Source: Bacteroidota bacterium (GTDB lineage Bacteria > Bacteroidota > Bacteroidia > Chitinophagales > BACL12). From it: a DNA stretch of 64,000 nucleotides. Of the stretch, positions 56,746-64,000 are shown piece by piece. The notes beneath the pieces were generated by a model. It had not been told where the DNA came from, did no database searches, and worked only from the letters and a program-made list of their open reading frames with translations. Location of the stretch: assembly GCA_016706255.1 (NCBI GenBank), contig JADJJZ010000029.1, positions 806,001 to 870,000 of the forward strand, given 5' to 3'. A program made the position numbers and the translations under genes. Positions within the stretch are counted from its first letter, which is position 1. Every line of letters starts with the position of its first letter.

Positions 56746-59349
56746 TTATTTTAAATTTAGCATTTCCATTTTTTCTGAAAGTGCATTAATAAGTTCTTGT
56801 TGTTGAATTAATAATGTTTTTAGGGATTCAATTTCCTGTTGTTGTTCCTGCATTGCCTGAATCATCGGCACTACAAACTGCGCATACCGTAAACCATAAA
56901 CATCTGTTTCATTATCCGGTGCATCAACACCACTAAATTCATAGTTCAATTTTTGTGCAACAGCTTCTACTTCCTGGGCAATAAATCCGGATTGTAATGC
57001 ACCCGATTTTTGCGCCACAGCATTTTTATCAATTACTGAATCAGGAATATTTAAATATGCATTAATTGCCTTGATATCAAGGTGATAAACAACCGGCCGC
57101 AATGCCATAATAAATTCCAATCCCGGTACATTTTCAGTAATATCCGTTTTAAATCTACCATCCGAAATATTTGTCCAGTCGGCATAACCACCAATACTGG
57201 TAACACTTGCATCACCAATTCGTGCGGAATTTGAAGCTGTTAATCTTGCTCCATTTCCTATTGCAGTACCATTTGTAAAATCGGTTGCTACACTTTGATC
57301 GGCATCGTAACCAATAAATGTACAAGATGCATTTAAATCATTAAAACTACCAGCTCCAAAACCAACAGCAACATTATTTGCACCGGAGGTATTTAATTCT
57401 AATGCCGTTGAACCAACTGCCACATTGTTTGCACCTGTAGTATTGGCATTTAACGCAGTAAACCCTACGGCTACACCATTTGATGCCGTTGTATTCGCGG
57501 TCAACGCCATATGTCCGATACCCACATTACTACTTGAAGTATTTGCATCCAAAACATAACTTCCCACTGCGATATTGTTTCCACCTGTAGTTACTACATT
57601 TAATGCAAAAGAACCAATTGCGACATTTCCTGTACCGGTTGTATTATCTTCCAACGAATAAGCACCGACAGCTACATTATAATTTATTGTTGTTGCAGCA
57701 GCCATACTATTATAACCTATTGCCACATTTTGAAATCCGGTGGTTAATGCACCTAATGCATTATTTCCAACACCAATATTATGCGTACCGGCTGTTAGTG
57801 CATCCAAGGTATTATACCCAACAGCAACATTATCGGTACCTGTTGTTCCGGTTTTTAATGCACCCGAACCAAGCGCAGTATTTCTTATTCCGGTTGTAAG
57901 TGCTTCTAAAGCATAATAACCTAAAGCGGTATTATCTCCTCCGGTAGTATTTAAGCGCAGTGCATAATATCCAATGGCAGTATTATTAGTGGCAGTAGTT
58001 GTAAAAAACATGGCGTTAAATCCAACAGCAGTTAAATTACTTGAGGTGGTAGTATATAAAGCTGCACTACCTATTGCCACATTATTTGTTGCTGTAGTTG
58101 CCGAGTATAATGCATTTCTGCCAATTGCAGTATTTGCACCTGCAGTTGTTGCAGAATACATGGACTGATACCCTACCGCCGTATTATAACTTGCAGTAGT
58201 TCCTGTTTTTAAAACATCGCGACCTAAGCCTGTATTTTCAAAACCGGTTGTAATATTTTCCATAGTTAAACTTCCAATAGCAGTATTACTATATCCGGTT
58301 GTTGCATCTTTTAATGCATTACTACCAAAAGCAGCATTATAAAATCCTGTTGTATTGGCATTTAATGCATAATAACCAACTGCAGTATTATCCGGTCCGG
58401 TTGTATTTGCCCTCAAGGTGTAATAACCAATTGCAGTATTATTTGCACCGGTTGTATTGTTGAACATACTATTAAATCCAATTGCAACGGTATTACTTGC
58501 AGTAGAATTATATAATGCAGAACCACCTACAGCAACATTAAATCCTCCTATAATATTTTGATGTAATGTATTTACTCCAATTGCCACGTTTGAAATACCT
58601 GTTGTGTTGCCATACAAAGATTCTTTCCCAACAGCGACATTATATAACCCGGTTGTATTTGCGGGTAAACTATTATATCCAAATGCCTGATTTTCATATC
58701 CTGTGGTATTTGATGAAAGTGCATTGGTTCCCATTGCCGTATTACTATATCCTGTTGTATTTAATTGTAAAACAAATGCGCCAAAAGCATTATTATCTGA
58801 ACCTGTTGTGTTGCTGAATAATCCGCCATAACCTACTGCGCTATTATAACCACCTGATGTGTTTGAATTTAAGGTATAAGTTCCAAAACCGCTATTGGTT
58901 GTATTCCCATTTACTTCGCCAGCACCTGTACCAATAAATACAGCACCTCCATAACTAATCATTCCAGCATGCGTATTATTTGTTCGCAACATAATCGGTT
59001 GATTATCGACTGTGCCTAAAAAATGTATAGCCGGACTAGTACCATTATTTCCAAATAAGGTCCATCCGGTTATACTATTTAATATTGCTCTCCAGGCAGT
59101 GCCGTCGTACATATAAAATAAATTTAAAGTAGTGTCATACACCAATAATCCGGTTGCGGGTGAAGCGATGGCATTGCGTTGAACTGTTGTCATACGCGGT
59201 ACCAAAATTCCTTTGGTTGTAGATGTAATATCCAGCATTGCTGAAGCATCTGCAACCGCACCGGTTGTATTGATGGAAATGTTTTGTGCCCGAACAAATA
59301 CAGTTGAACAAAGAAATACCGGGAGTAAAAAAATGAAACGGATTTTCAT
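56746..59349 (-). CDS. repetitive adhesin/fibre with S74 chaperone domain
   Basis: A 867-residue exported protein. Signal peptide (to about FVRAQN) is followed by a conserved head (SINTTGAVADASAMLDITST). From about residue 150 to about 690 there are about thirty 17-residue repeats of the type NTAVGYYALNANTTGFY, with N..A.G...L..NTTG as consensus. This is a beta-roll/LbR-like fibre similar to YadA-type heads. The C-terminus is a peptidase S74 intramolecular chaperone domain (SDGRFKTDI with the catalytic Ser-Asp, and SGFIAQEVEAVAQ) ending in a coiled coil (QEQQQEIESLKTLL). S74 domains trimerise the fibre and then cleave themselves off. The divergent gene at 59729 is a possible partner. Confidence 0.87.
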   Translation of the reverse strand: MKIRFIFLLPVFLCSTVFVRAQNISINTTGAVADASAMLDITSTTKGILVPRMTTVQRNAIASPATGLLVYDTTLNLFYMYDGTAWRAILNSITGWTLFGNNGTSPAIHFLGTVDNQPIMLRTNNTHAGMISYGGAVFIGTGAGEVNGNTTNSGFGTYTLNSNTSGGYNSAVGYGGLFSNTTGSDNNAFGAFVLQLNTTGYSNTAMGTNALSSNTTGYENQAFGYNSLPANTTGLYNVAVGKESLYGNTTGISNVAIGVNTLHQNIIGGFNVAVGGSALYNSTASNTVAIGFNSMFNNTTGANNTAIGYYTLRANTTGPDNTAVGYYALNANTTGFYNAAFGSNALKDATTGYSNTAIGSLTMENITTGFENTGLGRDVLKTGTTASYNTAVGYQSMYSATTAGANTAIGRNALYSATTATNNVAIGSAALYTTTSSNLTAVGFNAMFFTTTATNNTAIGYYALRLNTTGGDNTALGYYALEALTTGIRNTALGSGALKTGTTGTDNVAVGYNTLDALTAGTHNIGVGNNALGALTTGFQNVAIGYNSMAAATTINYNVAVGAYSLEDNTTGTGNVAIGSFALNVVTTGGNNIAVGSYVLDANTSSSNVGIGHMALTANTTASNGVAVGFTALNANTTGANNVAVGSTALELNTSGANNVAVGFGAGSFNDLNASCTFIGYDADQSVATDFTNGTAIGNGARLTASNSARIGDASVTSIGGYADWTNISDGRFKTDITENVPGLEFIMALRPVVYHLDIKAINAYLNIPDSVIDKNAVAQKSGALQSGFIAQEVEAVAQKLNYEFSGVDAPDNETDVYGLRYAQFVVPMIQAMQEQQQEIESLKTLLIQQQELINALSEKMEMLNLK

Positions 59350-59410
59350 AACTATCAGTTTACGTGTTTATTAATAACAACAGCGAACTGTTGCGCAATT
59401 GAAATAAAAT

Positions 59411-59434
59411 CAACCCCTGCCGAAACAGAGGTTG
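59411..59434 (-). promoter_or_regulatory. conserved leader hairpin upstream of the fibre gene
   Basis: As minus-strand RNA: CAACCUCUG, loop UUUCGG, CAGGGGUUG, a 9-bp stem with one G-U pair, 62 to 85 bases before the fibre start codon, and followed by a U-rich run. A counterpart with the same AACCUCUG stem is present upstream of the paralogue (63609-63630). Candidate attenuator or mRNA-stability element. Confidence 0.65.
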
Positions 59435-59647
59435 ATAATTCAATCTAATTCACTTCGCATTGGATAGAATGAATGAGTTGGTGCACATAGCATGAGGATG
59501 CAGAGCTTCTTCCTAAGTAATGGTATTGGGGTTACCTGGTTTACTGTTTCTTCTAAGTTCATTGTTCTATTCAATTTGCGAAAGTGAATGTGAAACCAAA
59601 GAAACAGCGTAAATAGGGTTCCCACAATGCCATAATTTGTTTAAATT

Positions 59648-59665
59648 TACCCTTTCGGAAGGGTA
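59648..59665 (+). promoter_or_regulatory. hairpin upstream of the divergent gene
   Basis: TACCCTT-TCGG-AAGGGTA is a perfect 7-bp stem with a TCGG loop, 63 bases before the start codon at 59729. It could be a 5'-UTR element. No T tract follows, so it is not a terminator. Confidence 0.5.
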
Positions 59666-59728
59666 TGAATAAATCATATTATATTGTTTTTCAATCCTTT
59701 AGATAACAAATATTTTACATTTCGGCTT

Positions 59729-61219
59729 ATGAATGGAAAATGGCAGGAACTGCACGAACTCATACATACTATGAGCCCCTCCGAGAAGGGGTACTTCAAA
59801 AAATTTGTCGGTGGTTACAGCGATGGGGAGGATAAAGTATATGAATACTTGTTCGACCTGCTCGATAAACAAACCGTATTAGATGAAGCTATTATCGTGG
59901 CGCGCTTGCGGACTAAATGTAAAAACCTGCATACGGTTCGCAATCATTTGTATAATCAAATGCTAAAAAGTTTGAGTAGTTATGACAGTAAAAAACATCT
60001 CACTTTCGAATTGCGGGAGGCTTTAAATAATGTTGAAGTTTTACAAAACAGAGGTTTACATGCACAGGCTGATAAATTTATTCATTATGGTATCGATAAA
60101 TGTGACAATACCGATTCCTATGCTTATCAATTATTATTTATTCACCAACTCAAACAAAATATTCAGCATCAAAAGGAAACAAATAAACCTGCCTTGCGGA
60201 AAATGATCAGTGAAAAAATTATTCAATCAGCTTCTTTCATTTTACACCGCCAACAAATTTTAGATGGTTACAATAAATCTGTCGACTGGCTTAACACGAA
60301 TTATCCTTTGTATGATGATACAGTGCGGGAAGAAGCTGAAACGTTATTACTTAATTTATCCAACATAGTTATTAACGATGACTACGGGTACAGTGAACTT
60401 AATTTATTATACGCAGCCATGGCCAATATTTGCCGACTCACTAATAAACTGACAAATGCCATTTATTATCAGCAAAAAACCATAACCTTAATCGAAACCC
60501 TCGACCTCGTGAAAATGAACAGGGAAAGCAGTTATAGTGCCGCCTTGTTCAACCTGGGTTCTATGTATTTCGAACACAATCATTTCAAAGAACTGGAGCA
60601 GCTGATTCATAAAATGGAACAATTACAATTCCAGAATAAATCGGCTGCACTAATTAATCATACTGTTGTTTATGTTTTACGCATCCACTTACATACCGGA
60701 TTAAATCAATATGCAGAAATAACCCAATATGTGCAAGATGCAATTTCTTTTTTTGAGCAAAATAATACAGTGCCCAATCTCAATTTCGATTTCCAAATTC
60801 GTTTGTTAGGATATTATATAAATACCAATCAACTCAATAACGCTGTTGATCAGGTGAATTTTATGTTGAATCATTCCTACACACATAGTCAACCCAGTTT
60901 CCATATTCACGTTCGACTTATGCAATTAATTATTCATTATGAATTAAAAAATAATGTATTGCTGCCTTCTTTATATCGAAGCACTTATCGGTTTATGAAT
61001 CGCTATCGTCATACCTATAAAACCGAATCCACGATATTAAATTTTTTACGCCGCACGTTGAATAGTCGCGATAAACAGGATACACAAAAAGTGCTGAACA
61101 ACTTGCTGGGTTTATTAGAAACCAATGCCGAACAATTGGAGGAACGCGGGTTTTTCAGGTCGTATTTCGATTATATTGGGTGGTTGAGATTAAAAAGGAA
61201 CGCTGATGCCACGGATTAA
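59729..61219 (+). CDS. helical (TPR-like) protein divergent from the S74 fibre gene
   Basis: About 496 residues, no signal peptide, almost all helical. The N-terminus MNGKWQELHELIHTMSPSEK plus GYFKKF is a conserved motif that recurs almost unchanged in the partial gene at the window end. The body consists of helix pairs in the style of TPR/SEL1 scaffolds (YGIDKCDNTDSYAYQLLF, NHFKELEQLIHKMEQLQF, NQLNNAVDQVNFMLN). I do not recognise a named family. The open frame extends to 59684, but the ATG at 59729 matches the start in the paralogue. Its position opposite the fibre gene in both modules suggests a linked role. The last 12 bases overlap a dispersed palindromic repeat. Confidence 0.7.
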   Translation: MNGKWQELHELIHTMSPSEKGYFKKFVGGYSDGEDKVYEYLFDLLDKQTVLDEAIIVARLRTKCKNLHTVRNHLYNQMLKSLSSYDSKKHLTFELREALNNVEVLQNRGLHAQADKFIHYGIDKCDNTDSYAYQLLFIHQLKQNIQHQKETNKPALRKMISEKIIQSASFILHRQQILDGYNKSVDWLNTNYPLYDDTVREEAETLLLNLSNIVINDDYGYSELNLLYAAMANICRLTNKLTNAIYYQQKTITLIETLDLVKMNRESSYSAALFNLGSMYFEHNHFKELEQLIHKMEQLQFQNKSAALINHTVVYVLRIHLHTGLNQYAEITQYVQDAISFFEQNNTVPNLNFDFQIRLLGYYINTNQLNNAVDQVNFMLNHSYTHSQPSFHIHVRLMQLIIHYELKNNVLLPSLYRSTYRFMNRYRHTYKTESTILNFLRRTLNSRDKQDTQKVLNNLLGLLETNAEQLEERGFFRSYFDYIGWLRLKRNADATD

Positions 61220-61300
61220 GCGGATTTTTGCGGATTTTTTTATGGGAACGCTGAACCCGACAAACGGTCCGCGGATTTAGCTTGATTTCAACTGATTTTT
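61208..61300. repeat. dispersed GCGGATTT-type repeat at a gene end
   Basis: GCCACGGATTAAGCGGATTT, a second TGCGGATTTT and CCGCGGATTTAGC resemble the family at 15083-15172 and 16630-16709. It begins inside the last codons of the helical-protein gene, so the natural C-terminus may have been replaced by repeat sequence. Confidence 0.55.
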
Positions 61301-61406
61301 TTGGTAGGTTGTGTGCAGGTTGCCCGCCGGCGGGGAGCTGATTTATTTACAACAGTATCAAAGAACTATAATGGGATAAACCATTTATTTGGGGAATGCA
61401 GCATTA

Positions 61407-63584
61407 TTATTCCTGCATGATTTTTTTAATCAATTCGTTTTGTTCCGCAACCAATTTTTGTAACATTTCAATTTGTGCTTGTTGTTCTTGTACTGCTTTT
61501 ACAAGCGGCACAACAAATTCGGCGTATCGAAGGCCATAAGTGCTTTCATCGTTTTGAGGTACATCTACCCCACTAAAATCATAATTTAATTTTTGAGCTG
61601 CAATTTCTACTTCTTGAGCAATAAATCCGGTTTGAATTTGATTTGTTTTTTGTGCAACACCATTTTTATCAGTTAACGAATCAGGAATATGATGAAAAAC
61701 ATTTATTGCTGCTACATCTAAATTGTAAGTAACCGGTCTCAATGCCATAATAAAATCTAACCCGGGTACATTTTCCTGCACATTTGTTTTAAATCTACCA
61801 TCAGAAATATTTGTCCAGTTTACATAACCACCAATACTGGTTGTGGATGCAGTACCAACACGCACCTGGTTCGATGCATCTACAACTGCAGAATAGCCAA
61901 TTGCAGTGCTATAAGTATATGGCCCAACACCGGAGATTCCCGAACTTGCTCCTAAAAATGTGCTATAACTATTGCTGATACCTACACTACCCGCTGAAGA
62001 ACCAACAGCTACAATCAGACTTCCAGTTGTATTCGCTGATAATGAAGCACTACCGATTGCTGTATTAGAATAACCGGTTGTAAGTTTCGCCGCATCGGCA
62101 CCAACAGCTGTATTGTGCCACGAAGTAGTAATAGCTGCTAAAGTATTTGAACCAATTGCAATGTTTGAATAACCGGTTGTACCATTTTCATAAGCCGCAT
62201 ATCCAAGTGCGATATTCTGATAGCCGGTAGTGTTATCTGTGAGCGAATTATAACCTATTCCTACATTTTTGTCGCCTGTTGTATTTGATTCCAATGCATA
62301 ATAACCAATTGCAACATTAAAATCGGCATTATTTGAATATAAAGCTCGTGTGCCTATTCCAATATTTGAATCTCCATTAAAAGAATAAAACATGGCATCC
62401 TTGCCAATAGCAATATTATAGTTACTGCCATCTGCTGAATACAAAGCCTGATCTCCCAATGCGATATTAAAACTCGAAGCAGACAAATCAGTTGCTGCAT
62501 TGTTACCAATGGCAGTATTACTTGAACAATTCGTACCATTTAATAACACATTAAATCCAATACCCACATTTGACGACCCCGTAATATTATTATTCAACAC
62601 ACTATATCCGATAGCAACATTATTAATCCCGGTTGTAGTTGCCTCCAATGTACCTGTTCCAATAGCCGTATTATAACCCGCAGTAGCCAATGTCAATGCA
62701 CCAGTTCCTATTGCCACCGAACCAACTGATGTTGTTGCAGTTTGTAATGCGGTATTACCTATTGCCACATTACTGCTTCCGGTTGTCAGCGATTTCCCTG
62801 CCTGAAATCCAATGGCAACATTACCGGATGCTGTTGTTAAAGCATTTAATGTTTTATATCCGATTCCAGTATTCATAAAACCCGTTGTAGTATTCTCTAA
62901 TGATGCTGCTCCAATTGCTGTATTAAAATCCCCTGTTGTATTGTCGAATAAACTGTTATACCCTATTGCGGTATTTGAACTGCCTGTATTAAAATACAAG
63001 CATTTATATCCTATACCTGTATTTTCATTGCCTGCAACATTCGAAAGTAATGCCTGAAAACCAAGGGCAGTATTGTAATTTCCGGTTGTGTTTAAATACA
63101 AGGCATTACTACCGATGCCAACATTATTTATACTCAAATCATTTCTTCCGGCATTATAACCCAAAAAAAGGTTCTCCCCTGTTGAAATCAAACCCGACTG
63201 CGTATTATTTGTTTTAAAAATTAAAGCCTTATCATCTGTAGTGCCTAAAAAATGCGTGCCCGGTGTTGTCCCTGCATTGCCTGTTGTACTCCATCCTGTG
63301 CTATTATTGATTAATGGTTTCCAAGCACTGCCATCGTAATAAAAAAACGAACTCTGGGTATTATCATACACTAATAAACCTGTTGCCGGCGATACAATTG
63401 CTGTCCGCTGCGCAGTTGTCATACGCGGAATTAATACGCCTTTTGTAGTTGATGTAACATCCAACATCGCACTCGCATCTGCTACCGTGCCCGTCGTGTT
63501 GATAGCAATGTTTTGTGCAAACAATAAATTACTCATTAATAAACAAAAAATTACAAGTGTGTAGTGCTGTAATCGCATATTCAA
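61407..63584 (-). CDS. repetitive adhesin/fibre with S74 chaperone domain (paralogue)
   Basis: A 725-residue exported protein with the same plan as the fibre at 56746-59349. Signal peptide to about LLFAQN, then AINTTGTVADASAMLDVTST. About twenty-five 17-residue repeats follow (NTAIGAASLENTTTGFM, NVGIGYNSLTDNTTGYQ), then the S74 domain (SDGRFKTNV, TGFIAQEVEIAAQ) and a coiled-coil tail (QEQQAQIEMLQKLVAEQNEL). The repeats differ in number and in detail from the first copy, so the fibre length varies between paralogues. The neighbour past its start is the partial gene at 63907. Confidence 0.87.
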   Translation of the reverse strand: MNMRLQHYTLVIFCLLMSNLLFAQNIAINTTGTVADASAMLDVTSTTKGVLIPRMTTAQRTAIVSPATGLLVYDNTQSSFFYYDGSAWKPLINNSTGWSTTGNAGTTPGTHFLGTTDDKALIFKTNNTQSGLISTGENLFLGYNAGRNDLSINNVGIGSNALYLNTTGNYNTALGFQALLSNVAGNENTGIGYKCLYFNTGSSNTAIGYNSLFDNTTGDFNTAIGAASLENTTTGFMNTGIGYKTLNALTTASGNVAIGFQAGKSLTTGSSNVAIGNTALQTATTSVGSVAIGTGALTLATAGYNTAIGTGTLEATTTGINNVAIGYSVLNNNITGSSNVGIGFNVLLNGTNCSSNTAIGNNAATDLSASSFNIALGDQALYSADGSNYNIAIGKDAMFYSFNGDSNIGIGTRALYSNNADFNVAIGYYALESNTTGDKNVGIGYNSLTDNTTGYQNIALGYAAYENGTTGYSNIAIGSNTLAAITTSWHNTAVGADAAKLTTGYSNTAIGSASLSANTTGSLIVAVGSSAGSVGISNSYSTFLGASSGISGVGPYTYSTAIGYSAVVDASNQVRVGTASTTSIGGYVNWTNISDGRFKTNVQENVPGLDFIMALRPVTYNLDVAAINVFHHIPDSLTDKNGVAQKTNQIQTGFIAQEVEIAAQKLNYDFSGVDVPQNDESTYGLRYAEFVVPLVKAVQEQQAQIEMLQKLVAEQNELIKKIMQE

Positions 63585-63608
63585 AGCTTTTGATAATTTT
63601 TAAAAATG

Positions 63609-63630
63609 AACCTCCACCGGAGCAGAGGTT
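63609..63630 (-). promoter_or_regulatory. conserved leader hairpin with UNCG loop
   Basis: As minus-strand RNA: AACCUCUGC, tetraloop UCCG, GGUGGAGGUU, a 9-bp stem with two G-U pairs closed by C(UCCG)G. It lies 25 to 46 bases before the start codon and is followed by an AUUUUU run, matching 59411-59434. Confidence 0.65.
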
Positions 63631-63906
63631 CGTATTCAATCTGATCACTTCGCTTTGAAAGAATGAATTTCTTTTTTGGGGCAGATGTAATTTGTCGCTA
63701 TAACAAACAACCGCTCCCTATGTATGCTGACTTTGTAACCTGATTCCTTTTGCGAAGTGATCGATTTACAAGGGCAAAGATGTAGTGATAAAATAGCCTA
63801 TACAATACAAAAAAAGGCATTTTTATCTATTTTGAATAGATATATCTTTTGTTTAAACCCTTTATTTATAGACTTTTTACTAAATTTGAGTCTATATTTC
63901 GAGTTT

Positions 63907-64000
63907 ATGGCTGATAGCTGGAAAACCCTTCATCAACTTATTCATTCCATGAGCCCCACCGAAAAGGGCTATTTCCGGAAATTCCAGTCCGGTTACCGCG
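63907..64000 (+). CDS. partial helical protein, paralogue of the gene at 59729 (truncated by the window end)
   Basis: The first 31 residues are visible: MADSWKTLHQLIHSMSPTEK and GYFRKFQSGYR. They match MNGKWQELHELIHTMSPSEK and GYFKKFVGGY of the gene at 59729 nearly position by position, including the SPxEKGYF core, and share the divergent placement next to an S74 fibre gene. The rest lies outside the window. Confidence 0.75.
   Translation, partial: MADSWKTLHQLIHSMSPTEKGYFRKFQSGYR

Noticed and set aside
57603..58817. Plus-strand open frames inside the S74 fibre gene
   Set aside because: They are shadows created by the 51-bp periodic repeat on the coding strand and have Leu/Tyr-rich composition without motifs.
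56746..63584. Prophage tail-fibre region
   Set aside because: S74 domains occur in phage tail fibres, but no capsid, terminase, portal or lysis gene is present and both proteins have signal peptides.

Overview
The window looks like a chromosomal piece of a Bacteroidota bacterium, probably of the Chitinophagales/Saprospirales type; the order is inferred, not proven. The base composition is AT-rich. Many genes encode proteins with an N-terminal signal peptide and a C-terminal type IX secretion (T9SS type A) sorting domain. There are also a TonB-dependent receptor, CBM9/DUF5916 and DUF4331 proteins, peptidase-S74 fibre proteins, SPII lipoproteins and an IS3 element. I saw no rRNA, tRNA or CRISPR array.

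Layout. 0-9.4 kb: a secreted CotH-like protein, a REP-associated transposase (RAYT) with its 102-bp repeats, a CBM9/DUF5916 outer-membrane protein, a frameshifted fatty-acid desaturase, a lipoprotein, a metallo-beta-lactamase-fold hydrolase and a 93-bp tandem repeat array. 9.4-22 kb, mostly minus strand: TonB receptor, a small His-rich membrane protein, HupE/UreJ, a TPR lipoprotein, a small heat-shock protein and two tandem DUF4331 proteins. A broken GloVer-repeat gene and a 1.1-kb block of AT-rich dispersed repeats lie inside this stretch. 22-28.5 kb is accessory and decayed: an orphan HigA antitoxin with a perfect operator-like palindrome, duplicated T9SS proteins, and remnants of a type IIG restriction enzyme and a DUF3024 gene. 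28.7-30.1 kb is a complete IS3-family element with a -1 frameshift signal.

30.2-34.9 kb is the most interesting locus. It is a four-gene minus-strand operon: two paralogous alpha-helical pore-forming-toxin-like proteins (HBL/ClyA-like architecture), a third, less clear component, and a lipoprotein calcineurin-like phosphodiesterase. All four reading frames are interrupted by single-base indels. 35.5-45.9 kb: an outer-membrane barrel, QueA, a strange low-complexity/poly-A stretch, a HAD phosphatase, a response regulator - PAS histidine kinase - AraC - response regulator cluster, and a Crp/Fnr regulator with a palindrome before its neighbour. 46-55.5 kb: mostly small membrane proteins and lipoproteins, with TMEM175, DinB, a CPA1 Na+/H+ antiporter and an AlkD-like DNA alkylation repair protein. 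55.5-64 kb: a duplicated divergent module. A long S74 fibre/adhesin made of 17-residue repeats faces a cytoplasmic protein beginning with a shared motif, and each adhesin leader carries a conserved UNCG-loop hairpin.

At least a dozen genes are split by single-base indels, mostly in homopolymers, and the missing reading continues in another frame. This pattern suggests residual long-read sequencing error in many cases, with real decay concentrated in 15-17 kb and 22-27 kb. Genes called pseudogene here because of one indel may be intact in the organism.
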